A stretch of 53,987 nt of DNA from an uncultured Actinomycetes bacterium (GTDB lineage Bacteria; Actinomycetota; Geothermincolia; Geothermincolales; RBG-13-55-18). The DNA is taken from NCBI GenBank assembly GCA_937128055.1, contig CAKZMC010000160.1, positions 1 to 53,987 of the forward strand, read 5' to 3'. Position 1 is the stretch's first letter. Every line of letters starts with the position of its first letter. Below the pieces are notes generated by a model that worked only from the letters and a program-made list of their open reading frames with translations, was not told the origin of the DNA and did no database searches. The position numbers were made by a program, and so were the translations under genes. Below, in pieces: positions 16,925 through 24,803 of this stretch.

Positions 16925-17611
16925 GTGAAGCTCTCGGTCATCATCCCCGTGTACAACGAGCGCAACACCATCAAGGAGATCCTGCGGCGCGTGCGCCAGG
17001 TGGACCTGGGAGACCTGGACGTGGAGATTGTGGTGGTGGACGACGGGTCCACCGACGGGACGCGCGACATCCTGGCCATGGAGGAAAACTCGGCAACCCG
17101 GGTCATCTACCAGCCGAAGAACCGGGGCAAGGGAGCCGCCGTGCGCGCCGGCCTGGCCGCCACCACCGGCGACCTCATCATCATCCAGGACGCGGACCTG
17201 GAGTACGACCCCGAGGATTACCCCAAGATGCTGGAACCCATATTGAAGGGGAAGGCGGAGGTGGTGTACGGGTCCCGTTTCACCGGCCCGCGCCGGAACA
17301 TGCTCTTCTGGCATTACGTGGGCAACCGCTTCCTGGCACTGGTGACCAACGTCCTCTACAACACCACCCTCTCGGACATGGAGACGTGCTACAAGCTCTT
17401 CACCCGGCGTGCGCTGGAGGGCATAGTGCTGCGTTCCAACCGCTTCGACATAGAGCCCGAGATCACCGCCAAGATACTCAAGAAGAAGATAAGGATCTAC
17501 GAGGTACCCATCTCCTACACGGGGCGGGAGATCGAGGAGGGGAAGAAGATCTCCTGGAGGGACGGCCTGCCGGCCCTGTGGACCCTCATCAAGTACCGCT
17601 TCGTGGACTGA
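16925..17611 (+). CDS. Family 2 glycosyltransferase (dolichyl/polyprenyl-phosphate mannosyltransferase-like)
   Basis: This 228-aa GT-A enzyme starts with LSVIIPVYNERNTIKEIL. It has VVDDGSTDGTRDIL, GKGAAVRAGL and the metal-binding QDADLEYDPEDYP, which place it among polyprenyl-phosphate-sugar synthases. No membrane segments are obvious, so it should be cytoplasmic or peripheral. The start is GTG 16925, behind GGAGGAGC. It lies 221 bp after RmlB and probably joins envelope polysaccharide or glycolipid synthesis. Confidence 0.88.
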   Translation: MKLSVIIPVYNERNTIKEILRRVRQVDLGDLDVEIVVVDDGSTDGTRDILAMEENSATRVIYQPKNRGKGAAVRAGLAATTGDLIIIQDADLEYDPEDYPKMLEPILKGKAEVVYGSRFTGPRRNMLFWHYVGNRFLALVTNVLYNTTLSDMETCYKLFTRRALEGIVLRSNRFDIEPEITAKILKKKIRIYEVPISYTGREIEEGKKISWRDGLPALWTLIKYRFVD

Positions 17612-17790
17612 TCGCCTCCCTCTCGCGCGGCGAGCCCCCAACGCGTGCGCGCCTCTTCGCGAGAAAGCGCTGGCGGGCGCGCGGTTGGCGGGAATCGCCC
17701 GTCTCTCTCGGATGAGCGTGAAGGGTGCAGGGCTGCAGCACGACGCGGCGCCGCTTACACCCCAGCGCCGGTTACGGAGGCTTACGGGAG

Positions 17791-17812
17791 AGGGGCGCCG
17801 CCCGGCGCCCCT
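17791..17812 (-). terminator. GC-rich hairpin after the GYD gene
   Basis: A perfect 9-bp stem (AGGGGCGCC / GGCGCCCCT) with a 4-nt loop lies 28 bp beyond the stop of the minus-strand GYD gene. There is no T-tract, which is common for terminators in high-GC genomes. The hairpin is symmetrical and could serve either strand. Confidence 0.5.
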
Positions 17813-17839
17813 CCGCTGCGCCCAGCCCTATCGCTTAGC

Positions 17840-18124
17840 CTACTTCAAGTTCTCGATGAAGGTGTCGACGTCGATGGCCGGCAGGGTCATGATGCGCACG
17901 GTCCCGCGCGACGCCAGTTGCACGGAGATGCGGCCAATAGTCTCGTTGTTCGGCGCCTCCACGATGTTGATGAAATCATACTGCCCCAGCACCACGTACT
18001 GCGAGATCACCTTGCCGCCCATCGCCTCGACGTCCTTGTTCACTTCCTTGATGCGATCGGGGTTCTTGGTCAGGGTCGCACATCCCTCGTCCGTCAGACG
18101 GCTGATGAGGATGTAGGTCGCCAT
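17840..18124 (-). CDS. GYD-domain protein
   Basis: This 94-aa single-domain protein has the GYD pattern: TYILISRLTDEG at the start, then VISQYVVLGQYDFINIVEAP with the glycine-tyrosine-aspartate core. The fold is ferredoxin-like and resembles ABM/Dabb domains. Function is not established for the family. It is strongly expressed by appearance (AAAGGAGG site 6-7 nt before ATG) and stands alone with its own hairpin downstream. Confidence 0.85.
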   Translation of the reverse strand: MATYILISRLTDEGCATLTKNPDRIKEVNKDVEAMGGKVISQYVVLGQYDFINIVEAPNNETIGRISVQLASRGTVRIMTLPAIDVDTFIENLK

Positions 18125-18427
18125 AAGCCTTCCTCCTTTCCTTGACTATCCATCCGCCGATGCAACTATCTTAAGTATCTACCCCCTTGGCCACCGGGAT
18201 AAACGCGCGCGGGCGGTGCCGCCGCCGCGCGCGGCAATGATGCCCGCCGGGCGCAGGGAGGATGGCAGCGGGTAATATATGGGCATGCGATGTGATACGG
18301 TAATGGTCTTCTTGGCGGAGGACGGGGCTGGGTTGCGGGCGGGATGCCGGCCGCTTTCCGGGCCCGGGAAGGGTGTTACCCTCCCCGCCTGGAAATGATT
18401 GCATGGTGAGAACGAGGAGGAAAGACC
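18125..18427. other. Divergent intergenic region
   Basis: About 300 bp separate the divergent GYD and HDAC-family genes. It contains the GYD Shine-Dalgarno, an AT-richer patch around 18160-18180 and another around 18285-18305 that could hold promoters, and a GAGGAGG site before ATG 18428. I see no gene, repeat or clear operator. Confidence 0.4.
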
Positions 18428-19279
18428 ATGGCCTCGATCCCGCGTTGCAGGCTGGTGGTTGTCTACCACCCCGAGTTCGCCACCCGCGGCTATCCCGCCT
18501 TGCGGGAAAGGGTGGCGCCGGCATTCGATGAGCTGCGCTCCAGGGGTTTGCTGGGGCGGGAGGGGGTAAGGCTCGTGGAGGCAGAGCCGGCGCAGGAGCG
18601 CCTGGCCGCGAGGGTCCATAGCGAGCTGCACATCCAGGGCGTCAGAAACAGCGGCTATTACGAGATCGCCCTGCTCTCGGCGGGGGCGGTGATCATGGGC
18701 GCCAGGGAAGTGGCCGAGGAGAGGGCGGACGCCGCCTTCTCTTTCGTGGGCGCCGCCGGGCACCACGCCAGCCACGACGGTTTCTGGGGCTTCTGTTACC
18801 TGAACGACGTGGCCATGGCCGTGACCTCGCTGCGCGAGGAGGTGGGAACCAGGCGCATGGCCATCATCGATATCGACCCCCATTTCGGGGACGGCACGCG
18901 GGATATCCTGGGAGGGGATCCCGAGATACTGCACGTGAACTTCCATTCCGGCTACCTGATGAAGGAGGCCCGGGGACCCCACAACCTGGACCTCGCCCTG
19001 CCCCACAACGCCGGCGACGTGCAGTTCCTGCGCGCGGTGGACCAAGCCCTGCTGGCGGCGGAGGACTTCGGGCCCGAGCTCCTCTTCATCGTCTTCGGGC
19101 ACGACAGCCACCGCGAGGATTACGGAGCCTTCGAGTTGAGCGACGAGGCGTACCGCGAGTTCGCGGTGAAGGTAAGGGAAGTTTTTCCATATCGCGTGTG
19201 TTACGTGCTCTCGGGAGGCGCGCGCCCCATGGTGGCTCGCAAGGCCATCGGGGACGTGGTGGAGGTGCTGGCGGGCTGA
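18428..19279 (+). CDS. Histone deacetylase-superfamily hydrolase
   Basis: This 283-aa protein has the arginase/deacetylase fold. The His-His pair is in AGHHASHDGFWGFCYLND, the zinc ligands Asp and His in IDIDPHFGDGTRDI, and the third ligand Asp in FGHDSHREDYGAF. Bacterial members deacetylate acetyl-lysine, acetoin-utilisation targets or polyamines. The length is slightly below the usual 300-370 aa but the catalytic set is complete. The acetylated substrate is unknown. It precedes a secreted polysaccharide deacetylase by 60 bp, possibly by chance. Confidence 0.87.
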   Translation: MASIPRCRLVVVYHPEFATRGYPALRERVAPAFDELRSRGLLGREGVRLVEAEPAQERLAARVHSELHIQGVRNSGYYEIALLSAGAVIMGAREVAEERADAAFSFVGAAGHHASHDGFWGFCYLNDVAMAVTSLREEVGTRRMAIIDIDPHFGDGTRDILGGDPEILHVNFHSGYLMKEARGPHNLDLALPHNAGDVQFLRAVDQALLAAEDFGPELLFIVFGHDSHREDYGAFELSDEAYREFAVKVREVFPYRVCYVLSGGARPMVARKAIGDVVEVLAG

Positions 19280-19339
19280 GCCGTCTCCGCGGTTTCGGAG
19301 AGGGCTCAGGAGTCACGGCAGAAAGGCGGAAGGCAGCGA

Positions 19340-21253
19340 ATGAGGCGTTTTAAAGCGATTTTCCTGACACTCGCCATGGTCACCGCGCTCTTTCTCCCGC
19401 CCGTGGGCGCCCCCCGCGCACTCGCCGCGGACGGCCCGCCCCGCGTGGTCTTGACCTTCGACGATGGCTACAACCTCGACCACCGCATCCTGGAGTTCCT
19501 CTCCTCGCAGGGGATCAGCGCCACCGCCTTCGTCATCGGGTCGTGGGCGGAGAGGAACCCCTCACTCCTGCAGGAGATGAACGCCCTGGGGTGGGATATC
19601 TGCAACCATACCCAGACCCACCCCTGGCTGACCAGGATCGGCGACGACCAGATCAGGGCCGAGCTCAATACCTGCCAGGCGGTGATCACTTCCATCACCG
19701 GGCAGCAGCATCCCCTTTTCCGGCCCCCCGGGGGGTTCATAGATGCGCGCGTACAGGCGGTGGCCGCCGCTGCGGGTTACACCCCGGTCATGTGGGACCT
19801 GGACAGCGGGGATTCGCGCGGGGTCGATTACCCGGTGCAGGAGCGCGTAGCGTACATGGTGAACGCCGCGCGCGACGGAAGCGTGCTCCTCTTCCACTTC
19901 GGCGGCCGCCAGACCTATGACCTGGTGACCGGCGTGGTGAAGGGGCTGCAGCAGAGGGGCTTCTGCTTCGTCACCATCACGGAGCTTTTCGGGTGGAAAA
20001 GGGTGATAAGGGGCGGCGAGATGAGCCTCGGCGCGAGCGAAACCGCCCGGACCCTGTACTTCGCCGACGGCACCACCGCCGAGGGGTTCGAGGAGTGGAT
20101 CACCGTCTTCAACCCGGGCAGGTCGGAGGTGGACCTGGAGGCTCGTTACTTCACCGCGCAGGGGAGCGTGGTGAAGAATTACAGGATACCGCCGCAACGC
20201 CGCATCTCCGTGCCGGTAAACCAGGAGATCGCCTGGCAGGGAGACGTTTCCGTGCAGTTGCAGGCCTCTTCACCGGTGGCGGCGGAGCGGACGCTCTTCT
20301 TCGACCGGGGCTCGGGGTTATGCGGCGGCTCTCTCTCGCGGGGGACGCGGGAGCCTGGGAAGCTCTTCTATTTTCCCGGCGGCACGACGAGAGAGGGATT
20401 CGAGGAATACCTGAGCATCTTCAACCCCTCCGGGACGCAGGCGCTCCTGGACCTGCAGTTCCTCGGCTGGGGCAGGGCCGATACGGTCAAGGCGGCGGTT
20501 CCCCCTCTCGGCAGGGCGACCCTGCGCGTCAACGATCTGGTGCCGCCGGGTGACCACGTGCTGGTGGCGAAGTGCGACACCCCGGTGGTCATGGAGAGGG
20601 CGCGGTACTTCTCCTACGGCGGCACGATCAAAGGTTCCAGTTGCACCTCGGGAAGCGGTCCGCCCAGGGGCGACTGGTATTTCGCGGGGGGGACCACCAG
20701 GAACCTCTCCGATTCCTACCTCTCCGTGTACAACCCCTGCCGGGAGGCCACCTGGCTGCGCCTGGCGCTCTCGGGGTCGGACGGTTCGCGCGTGGAGGAG
20801 GAGCTCATCCTGCAGGCGGGCGAGCGGAGAGACCTCTTTCTCGACTCCTACCTGCCTCCGGATATCGATTACGCGGCCAGGGTGGAGAGCCTGCTGCCCG
20901 TGATGGCGGAATGCAACACCTTCTTCCTTTTCAACAACGTGGCGGGGGGTTCCTGCGAGAGCGGGAGCGAGATCCCCTGCGAACACTGGTGTTTCGCGGA
21001 AGGATGCACGGCCCCCGGCTTTTCGGAGAGCCTGACCCTCTTCAATCCCCTTGAAGGAGCCCAGAAGGCTAAGGTAACCTTCATGCTGGGTTCTGGCGAG
21101 AAGGTGACGCGCACCTACAAGCTGCCCTCCCAGGGAATGGTGAGCGTGGACGTGGCCGCGGAGGTAGGCCAGGCCAACGAGGTCGCAATGGTGATACAGG
21201 CCCAGCGGGAGATCATCGCGGAGCGCACCTTCCTCTTCGAGTTCAGGAGGTAG
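19340..21253 (+). CDS. Secreted polysaccharide deacetylase with four C-terminal repeats
   Basis: This 637-aa protein starts with a signal peptide (about residues 1-30, ending ALAA). A NodB domain follows (residues 34-230): VVLTFDDGYN with the Asp pair, HTQTHPWL with the zinc histidines, and RPPGG. The rest is four repeats of about 104 aa. They start near residues 238 (YFADGTTAEGFEEW), 341 (YFPGGTTREGFEEY), 445 (YFAGGTTRNLSDSY) and 549 (CFAEGCTAPGFSES), each followed by an FNP or YNP motif. It probably deacetylates cell-wall or exopolysaccharide amino sugars, with the repeats binding surface or polymer. I know this repeat class only from uncharacterised secreted proteins. Confidence 0.9.
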   Translation: MRRFKAIFLTLAMVTALFLPPVGAPRALAADGPPRVVLTFDDGYNLDHRILEFLSSQGISATAFVIGSWAERNPSLLQEMNALGWDICNHTQTHPWLTRIGDDQIRAELNTCQAVITSITGQQHPLFRPPGGFIDARVQAVAAAAGYTPVMWDLDSGDSRGVDYPVQERVAYMVNAARDGSVLLFHFGGRQTYDLVTGVVKGLQQRGFCFVTITELFGWKRVIRGGEMSLGASETARTLYFADGTTAEGFEEWITVFNPGRSEVDLEARYFTAQGSVVKNYRIPPQRRISVPVNQEIAWQGDVSVQLQASSPVAAERTLFFDRGSGLCGGSLSRGTREPGKLFYFPGGTTREGFEEYLSIFNPSGTQALLDLQFLGWGRADTVKAAVPPLGRATLRVNDLVPPGDHVLVAKCDTPVVMERARYFSYGGTIKGSSCTSGSGPPRGDWYFAGGTTRNLSDSYLSVYNPCREATWLRLALSGSDGSRVEEELILQAGERRDLFLDSYLPPDIDYAARVESLLPVMAECNTFFLFNNVAGGSCESGSEIPCEHWCFAEGCTAPGFSESLTLFNPLEGAQKAKVTFMLGSGEKVTRTYKLPSQGMVSVDVAAEVGQANEVAMVIQAQREIIAERTFLFEFRR

Positions 21254-21287
21254 AGGCGCCGTGGCGGGAAGAGCGCGGAGGTGGGAG

Positions 21288-21749
21288 ATGTTGAGACGCG
21301 AGCTGGTGACCAGCCTGGAGGTGGAGGCCGACAGGGAGCGCGCATGGGAAGTGTTGACGGACCTGGAGGCTTACCCGGAGTGGAACCCCATGATACGCAG
21401 GGCGAGCGGTGAGCTGCGGCCGGGAAGCGTCTTGCGGGTGCGTTTCGAGCCGGAGGGGATGCGGGGGCGCGACTACCGGCCCAGGCTGAGCGTGGTGGAT
21501 CCTCCGGGCGAGCTGCGGTGGACGGCTTTCCTGAACCTCCCGGGGGTGTTCGCCTTCGAGCATTACTGGTTGCTCGAGCGGGCGGGGGAGGGGAGAACCC
21601 TGCTGAAACACGGCGTCTCCGTTTCCGGGATCCTGGCGCCCCTTGCATGGAAAATAGTGGAAAGAAGCTCACGGGGCCCCTTCGAGGCCATGAACCGGGC
21701 GCACAAGGAGAGGGCGGAGGGGCCGGCGGGGAAAGGCGGCGGCGGGTAG
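21288..21749 (+). CDS. SRPBCC-family (START-like) protein
   Basis: This 153-aa protein has the SRPBCC/polyketide-cyclase pattern: an N-terminal ADRERAWEVLTDLEAYPEWNP, a central beta sheet, and a C-terminal long helix (FEAMNRAHKERAE). These bind hydrophobic ligands in a deep pocket. ATG 21288 has GGAGGTG 4-5 nt upstream; GTG 21261 is an alternative. The tail is Gly-rich. It follows the deacetylase by 34 bp and may be co-transcribed; no substrate can be assigned. Confidence 0.8.
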   Translation: MLRRELVTSLEVEADRERAWEVLTDLEAYPEWNPMIRRASGELRPGSVLRVRFEPEGMRGRDYRPRLSVVDPPGELRWTAFLNLPGVFAFEHYWLLERAGEGRTLLKHGVSVSGILAPLAWKIVERSSRGPFEAMNRAHKERAEGPAGKGGGG

Positions 21750-21886
21750 GGAGGAAGGACCGGGCGGGGGGCGAAGCCCCGGTTCCTCGCTTTCCGGGAG
21801 CGTCCGCGCGGCGTTGCGCTTGAGCGTTGGCCGGGGGAGGCGTGTTGTCCTCCCCGCGGCGGTGCCTTATCATTTCCCGTAGCGAC

Positions 21887-21961
21887 GGGCGTTTAGCTCA
21901 GCGGGAGAGCGCCTGCCTTACAAGCAGGAGGTCGTGGGTTCAAATCCCGCAACGCCCACCA
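21887..21961 (+). tRNA. tRNA-Val (anticodon TAC)
   Basis: A complete cloverleaf: acceptor GGGCGTT / AACGCCC, D-arm around GCTCAGCGGGAGAGC, anticodon stem CCTGC/GCAGG with loop CTTACAA (TAC at 21919-21921), and T-loop GGTTCAAAT. Discriminator A and an encoded CCA (21959-21961) follow. This gene is the sequence source, or a close relative of it, for two degenerate tRNA fragments near 23.5 kb. Confidence 0.97.
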
Positions 21962-21969
21962 CTTGAGAC

Positions 21970-22001
21970 GCCTGGCCGGAGGAGAACCCGGCCAGGCTTT
22001 T
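21970..22001 (+). terminator. Intrinsic terminator of tRNA-Val
   Basis: A perfect 10-bp stem (GCCTGGCCGG, 21970-21979, with its complement at 21988-21997), an 8-nt loop and a TTTT run lie 9 nt past the CCA. It ends the tRNA transcript. Confidence 0.9.
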
Positions 22002-22144
22002 CTACATCGTGCAATACGGATCGGAGCCTCCGTCTTGCGATGGATAACGGGAAATTCCTGCGGAAAAAAAGAACAACAATATGAATATTAAGTTATCTTC
22101 CAACGCATACGATTAATTGACTTAGACGGGATATGAAGGGAGTG

Positions 22145-23385
22145 GTGGATGTGCTGGGAAAAATTTGCAGTCAATGCGGCGCGGAATCAGCATCCAGGAA
22201 TATTTCTGCCCACGATGCGGTACCACCTTGTTCGCCGACGATACGGCGGAGTCGCCGATAAAAGGCCCGCCCACCGCCGCCATGGGGGCCCCCGGGCGGC
22301 ATCCGGCGGGGGGTCAGCAAGGCATGCCAGGAGGGGCGCCCGGGGGCATCGCGGCAAGCTCCCAGAACGCCAGCACCTTCCGCCATGAGGGATAGGGCAC
22401 CTATAGCGTTGTATGGACAGGGTTTCCCGGCACGCAGCGCCAAGCTGTTTCCGGCACGGGCATGGGCGTTTCCGTGAGCAGGGAGCAACTGCGGCGCATG
22501 ATCGAGGAGGACAGGCGAAGGAGGAAGAAGATCCTGCTCATTTCCATTCCCGCCGCTTTATCCGTCTGTGCCGTCGTCTTTTTACTGCTTTTCTTCCTCG
22601 TTTTCCACAAAGGCATGAGTCCGGAGGGGTACAAGAAGGAAGCCCTGAGGGTCCACGATAGCGTCATCACCAAGCTCCAGGCTATCGAGAACGGCTGGAA
22701 CCGGAGCGATTACAGCGACAAGCCCTACAGCTGGTGGTACGACAAGCTACGCGACGAGTTCAACGAAGTCGCCTCGGTGATCAGCCAGGCGCTTGAGGAA
22801 TTGCAGAGACTGCGACCTCCCGAGCAATGCGCGTCGCTGGCTGAGGAGGCGCTTTCATACTACGAAGAGGCAGCCGATTACGCTGCCCGCGCGGTACCGG
22901 TCTTCACGTTCGCGGGGGATTGGGCGCGCATATGGGAAGGATGGGTGGATACCCCCTTCGTATCGGATGGCATGAGGGAGGACATGACTCCTGCGGATGC
23001 CGTTTCCCTCATCGACCAGGATATCGCCTGTATCGACCAGGTGACCAAGAGCTTCCAGGAGCTAAGTGCACCCGTGGAATGCAGCAACATGCTAAACGGT
23101 GTATTATCCCTCATCCAGGAACAGAGGACGCTTTTCGAGCGCCTGAAGAGGCCGATCATCAATTACGACGTGGACGCCTTTGAGGTCCTGTGCGCGGACT
23201 GAGACCATTTCGACAACACCGCTGTGGAGAGAATTGTAAAATTATGGGAAGACATGGATTCTTTTCACGACGAGTACCTGGGGCTTCTCGACAAGGGATA
23301 CGATATCCTGGCTATGCTCAAAGGCTTGCAGATGGAGTTGGAAGACGAGAGCGTGGAAGGAACCACCGCTTTCCTGGCGCCGTGA
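22145..23385 (+). pseudogene. Decayed zinc-ribbon, single-pass membrane protein gene
   Basis: Three reading-frame lesions can be seen in one ancestral gene. The start (GTG 22142/22145) encodes a first zinc knuckle KICSQCGAESASRN. The second knuckle EYFCPRCGTTLFADD is in another frame, so a frameshift lies around 22190. That second frame runs through a Gly/Pro-rich linker to an in-frame TAG (22393-22395). It stays open afterwards and continues, without frame change, into REQLRRMIEEDRRRRKK, a membrane segment (about 22530-22605) and a helical outer domain. A TGA (23200-23202) interrupts it, yet 60 further codons stay open in the same frame to 23385. ATG 22462 to 23202 could still give a 246-aa membrane protein. 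Function unknown. Confidence 0.7.
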
Positions 23386-23486
23386 CCTGAGATGCCGGTA
23401 ATGCAAGCGGGGCGGCTCGGGAATACGCGGTTTCCCTTCATCGCCCGCCGCGCTTTTTTGCTGCATTTGACAGGGGGCATGCGACC

Positions 23487-23536
23487 CAGCGGGTGAGCGC
23501 CTACCTTACAGGCAAGAGGTCATGGGTTCAAATCCC
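23487..23536 (+). repeat. Degenerate tRNA-Val fragment, forward copy
   Basis: These 50 nt match tRNA-Val positions 21899-21948 at 45 of 50 sites with no gaps, from the D-loop to the T-stem. The anticodon and T-loop segments are kept but the acceptor stem is missing on both sides. It cannot fold as a full tRNA and is a remnant. It directly adjoins the repeat unit 23537-23630. Confidence 0.85.
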
Positions 23537-23630
23537 TTAAGGCCCTTGGAAGACCTATCCCCACTTATCGTCCTGGGGGAGGCGGTATGAAAAAGGGCCA
23601 CGGTGGCCCCATGTTATTGGTGGGCGCTAA
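23537..23630 (+). repeat. tRNA-associated ~90-bp repeat unit, copy 1
   Basis: This segment matches the reverse complement of the unit at 29634-29727 at about 91 of 94 positions. It starts TTAAGGC, passes through CCCCACTTATCGTCCTGGGG and a GGGCCACGGTGGCCC hairpin, and ends TTGGTGGGCGCTAA. Read on the minus strand it is a tRNA-Val 3' end with CCA, then a short spacer, then an intrinsic terminator (hairpin plus TTTTT). Flanking it are the forward and reverse tRNA-Val fragments, so the whole 23487-23664 block is a large imperfect palindrome. Confidence 0.8.
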
Positions 23631-23664
23631 AGGATTTGAACCCATGACTTCCTGCTTGTAAGGC
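23618..23664 (-). repeat. Degenerate tRNA-Val 3' half, reverse copy
   Basis: On the minus strand these 47 nt match tRNA-Val 21915-21961 at 41 positions: anticodon loop, T-arm, acceptor strand and CCA. The 5' half is missing. With the forward fragment at 23487-23536 it can form a 24-bp stem with two mismatches. The tail runs straight into the repeat unit's terminator. Confidence 0.85.
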
Positions 23665-23694
23665 CTATCCAGATTAGAAACCAAGGATTGCGGC

Positions 23695-24360
23695 TCAGGA
23701 GAAGAGGCCCTCGCGGAAGGCTTTTAGTGCATAGTCGCGGTCGTTTTCAACCAACCCTCGAATGGCCCGCGATGCTTCCTCAGCGTCTCTGCCCGTGAAC
23801 GCGTCCATGGCCTCCTGGAAAAACTTGAGATTTTCCAGGAGGTTTTCTTTCTGCATGATCAGAGCGGCGTATTCAATTCGTGCGGTAATAGGCCATAGAT
23901 ACAGCACCACGTCCTCCAGGATCTTGTTCTTACTGGATCTGCAAGAATGGTAAGCGACCTGAAAGGAGCCCTCGAGGTAGCCCTCGAGATCACCCGTTCT
24001 GGCGCTCTCACGGAGCTTCTCCAGCGCCTTTTCTATGTTCAGGAAGCTTCCCTCGTCTTGATTCTCCACCCCCCTGAAAGCAACCAGGCCGAGGATCTCC
24101 TTCAGCACGTCCGCAAGCCAGATTATTGTTTCCTCCGTTATCTCGGACACTCTCGCTCCGCGGCGCGGCGTAAGCTCCACCAGCTTCTGCTTTTCCAAGA
24201 TGCGAAGCGCCTCTCGCAAAGGTGAACGGCTCACGCCGAGCTCGTCAGCAAGTCTCGTCTCGACGATCTTCTGGCCCGGCTTCATCTCCAGGCTGATGAT
24301 CCTCTGACTGAGATAGGCCGCTATCTGCTCGGGAAGGTTTTCCGATGGTTTGAAGGGCAT
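23695..24360 (-). CDS. GntR-family regulator, FadR/FCD subgroup
   Basis: This 221-aa protein has an N-terminal winged helix (ETRLADELGVSRSPLREALR, about residues 35-54) and an all-helical C-terminal FCD ligand domain. FCD regulators bind small organic acids and usually repress neighbouring catabolic genes. It is divergent from the glycyl-radical enzyme gene. Repeated ATACAAT motifs over that gene's promoter are the likely operator. An effector related to the enzyme's substrate is inferred. Confidence 0.9.
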   Translation of the reverse strand: MPFKPSENLPEQIAAYLSQRIISLEMKPGQKIVETRLADELGVSRSPLREALRILEKQKLVELTPRRGARVSEITEETIIWLADVLKEILGLVAFRGVENQDEGSFLNIEKALEKLRESARTGDLEGYLEGSFQVAYHSCRSSKNKILEDVVLYLWPITARIEYAALIMQKENLLENLKFFQEAMDAFTGRDAEEASRAIRGLVENDRDYALKAFREGLFS

Positions 24361-24520
24361 ATCTGGCTCCCCGGGAATACACAGCCGCCGTTTGCCTGTT
24401 CCGAAAACGTGGTCCTTATCATCATGTAAGGATTTTACTTTATTGCAGGCGAATGCGGAACGTAACCATGCTGCGCATGCTCTTTCAGGCGGGAAGCGTC
24501 TGTTGCTTGGCAGAGAATCT

Positions 24521-24580
24521 TATTGATGATTATTGATGAAGAGCTTGACATAGCATACAGTATACAATATACAATATGAT
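24521..24580 (+). promoter_or_regulatory. Promoter and operator region of the glycyl-radical enzyme operon
   Basis: A perfect -35 TTGACA (24545-24550) is 17 bp from TATACA (24568-24573). The -10 lies inside a run of ATACAAT, ATACAAT and ATGATACAA repeats (about 24562-24583), the type of TTGTAT-containing site bound by FCD regulators. A 10-bp tandem repeat (TATTGATGAT / TATTGATGAA, 24521-24540) sits just upstream of the -35. GntR binding here would block polymerase; this is inference. Confidence 0.7.
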
Positions 24581-24803
24581 ACAAAGGAATCTATGAGCCT
24601 GAATCGATCGATGGTCGCTATTCGCGAAGTAGTTGGGCGGATTCATGCGCCATTTTAGGGCTGTTCCTGCGGCTCTAGCTGCGACGTGGCGGTGGCTTTC
24701 TGGTCGACACAGGAACGGAGGAAGCGAAAACACGTGAAGATTTTTCGGATTTCAGCATATCGGTCGGCGTTGTTCTCCAGAGGGGAAGGGGGAGGTGTCT
24801 CGC
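24581..24803 (+). other. Long 5' leader of the glycyl-radical enzyme mRNA
   Basis: If transcription starts near 24580, the leader is about 220 nt, unusually long for this window. It contains a possible long-range stem: GTTCCTG near 24661 with CAGGAAC near 24710. It ends with GGAGGTG before ATG 24804. I cannot match it to a known riboswitch class. No open reading frame in it looks real. Confidence 0.4.

Noticed and set aside
23200-23202. TGA as selenocysteine codon
   Set aside because: No hairpin of the bacterial insertion type is apparent just downstream, the protein is not a known selenoprotein, and the same gene has other lesions.
23487-23536. A second functional tRNA-Val
   Set aside because: Both acceptor strands are missing and the anticodon stem is mismatched, so it cannot fold as a tRNA.
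21887-23536. Integrative-element boundaries (attL at tRNA-Val, attR at the forward fragment)
   Set aside because: The forward fragment lacks the tRNA 3' end that would be duplicated, the copy with the 3' end is inverted, and no integrase gene lies between.
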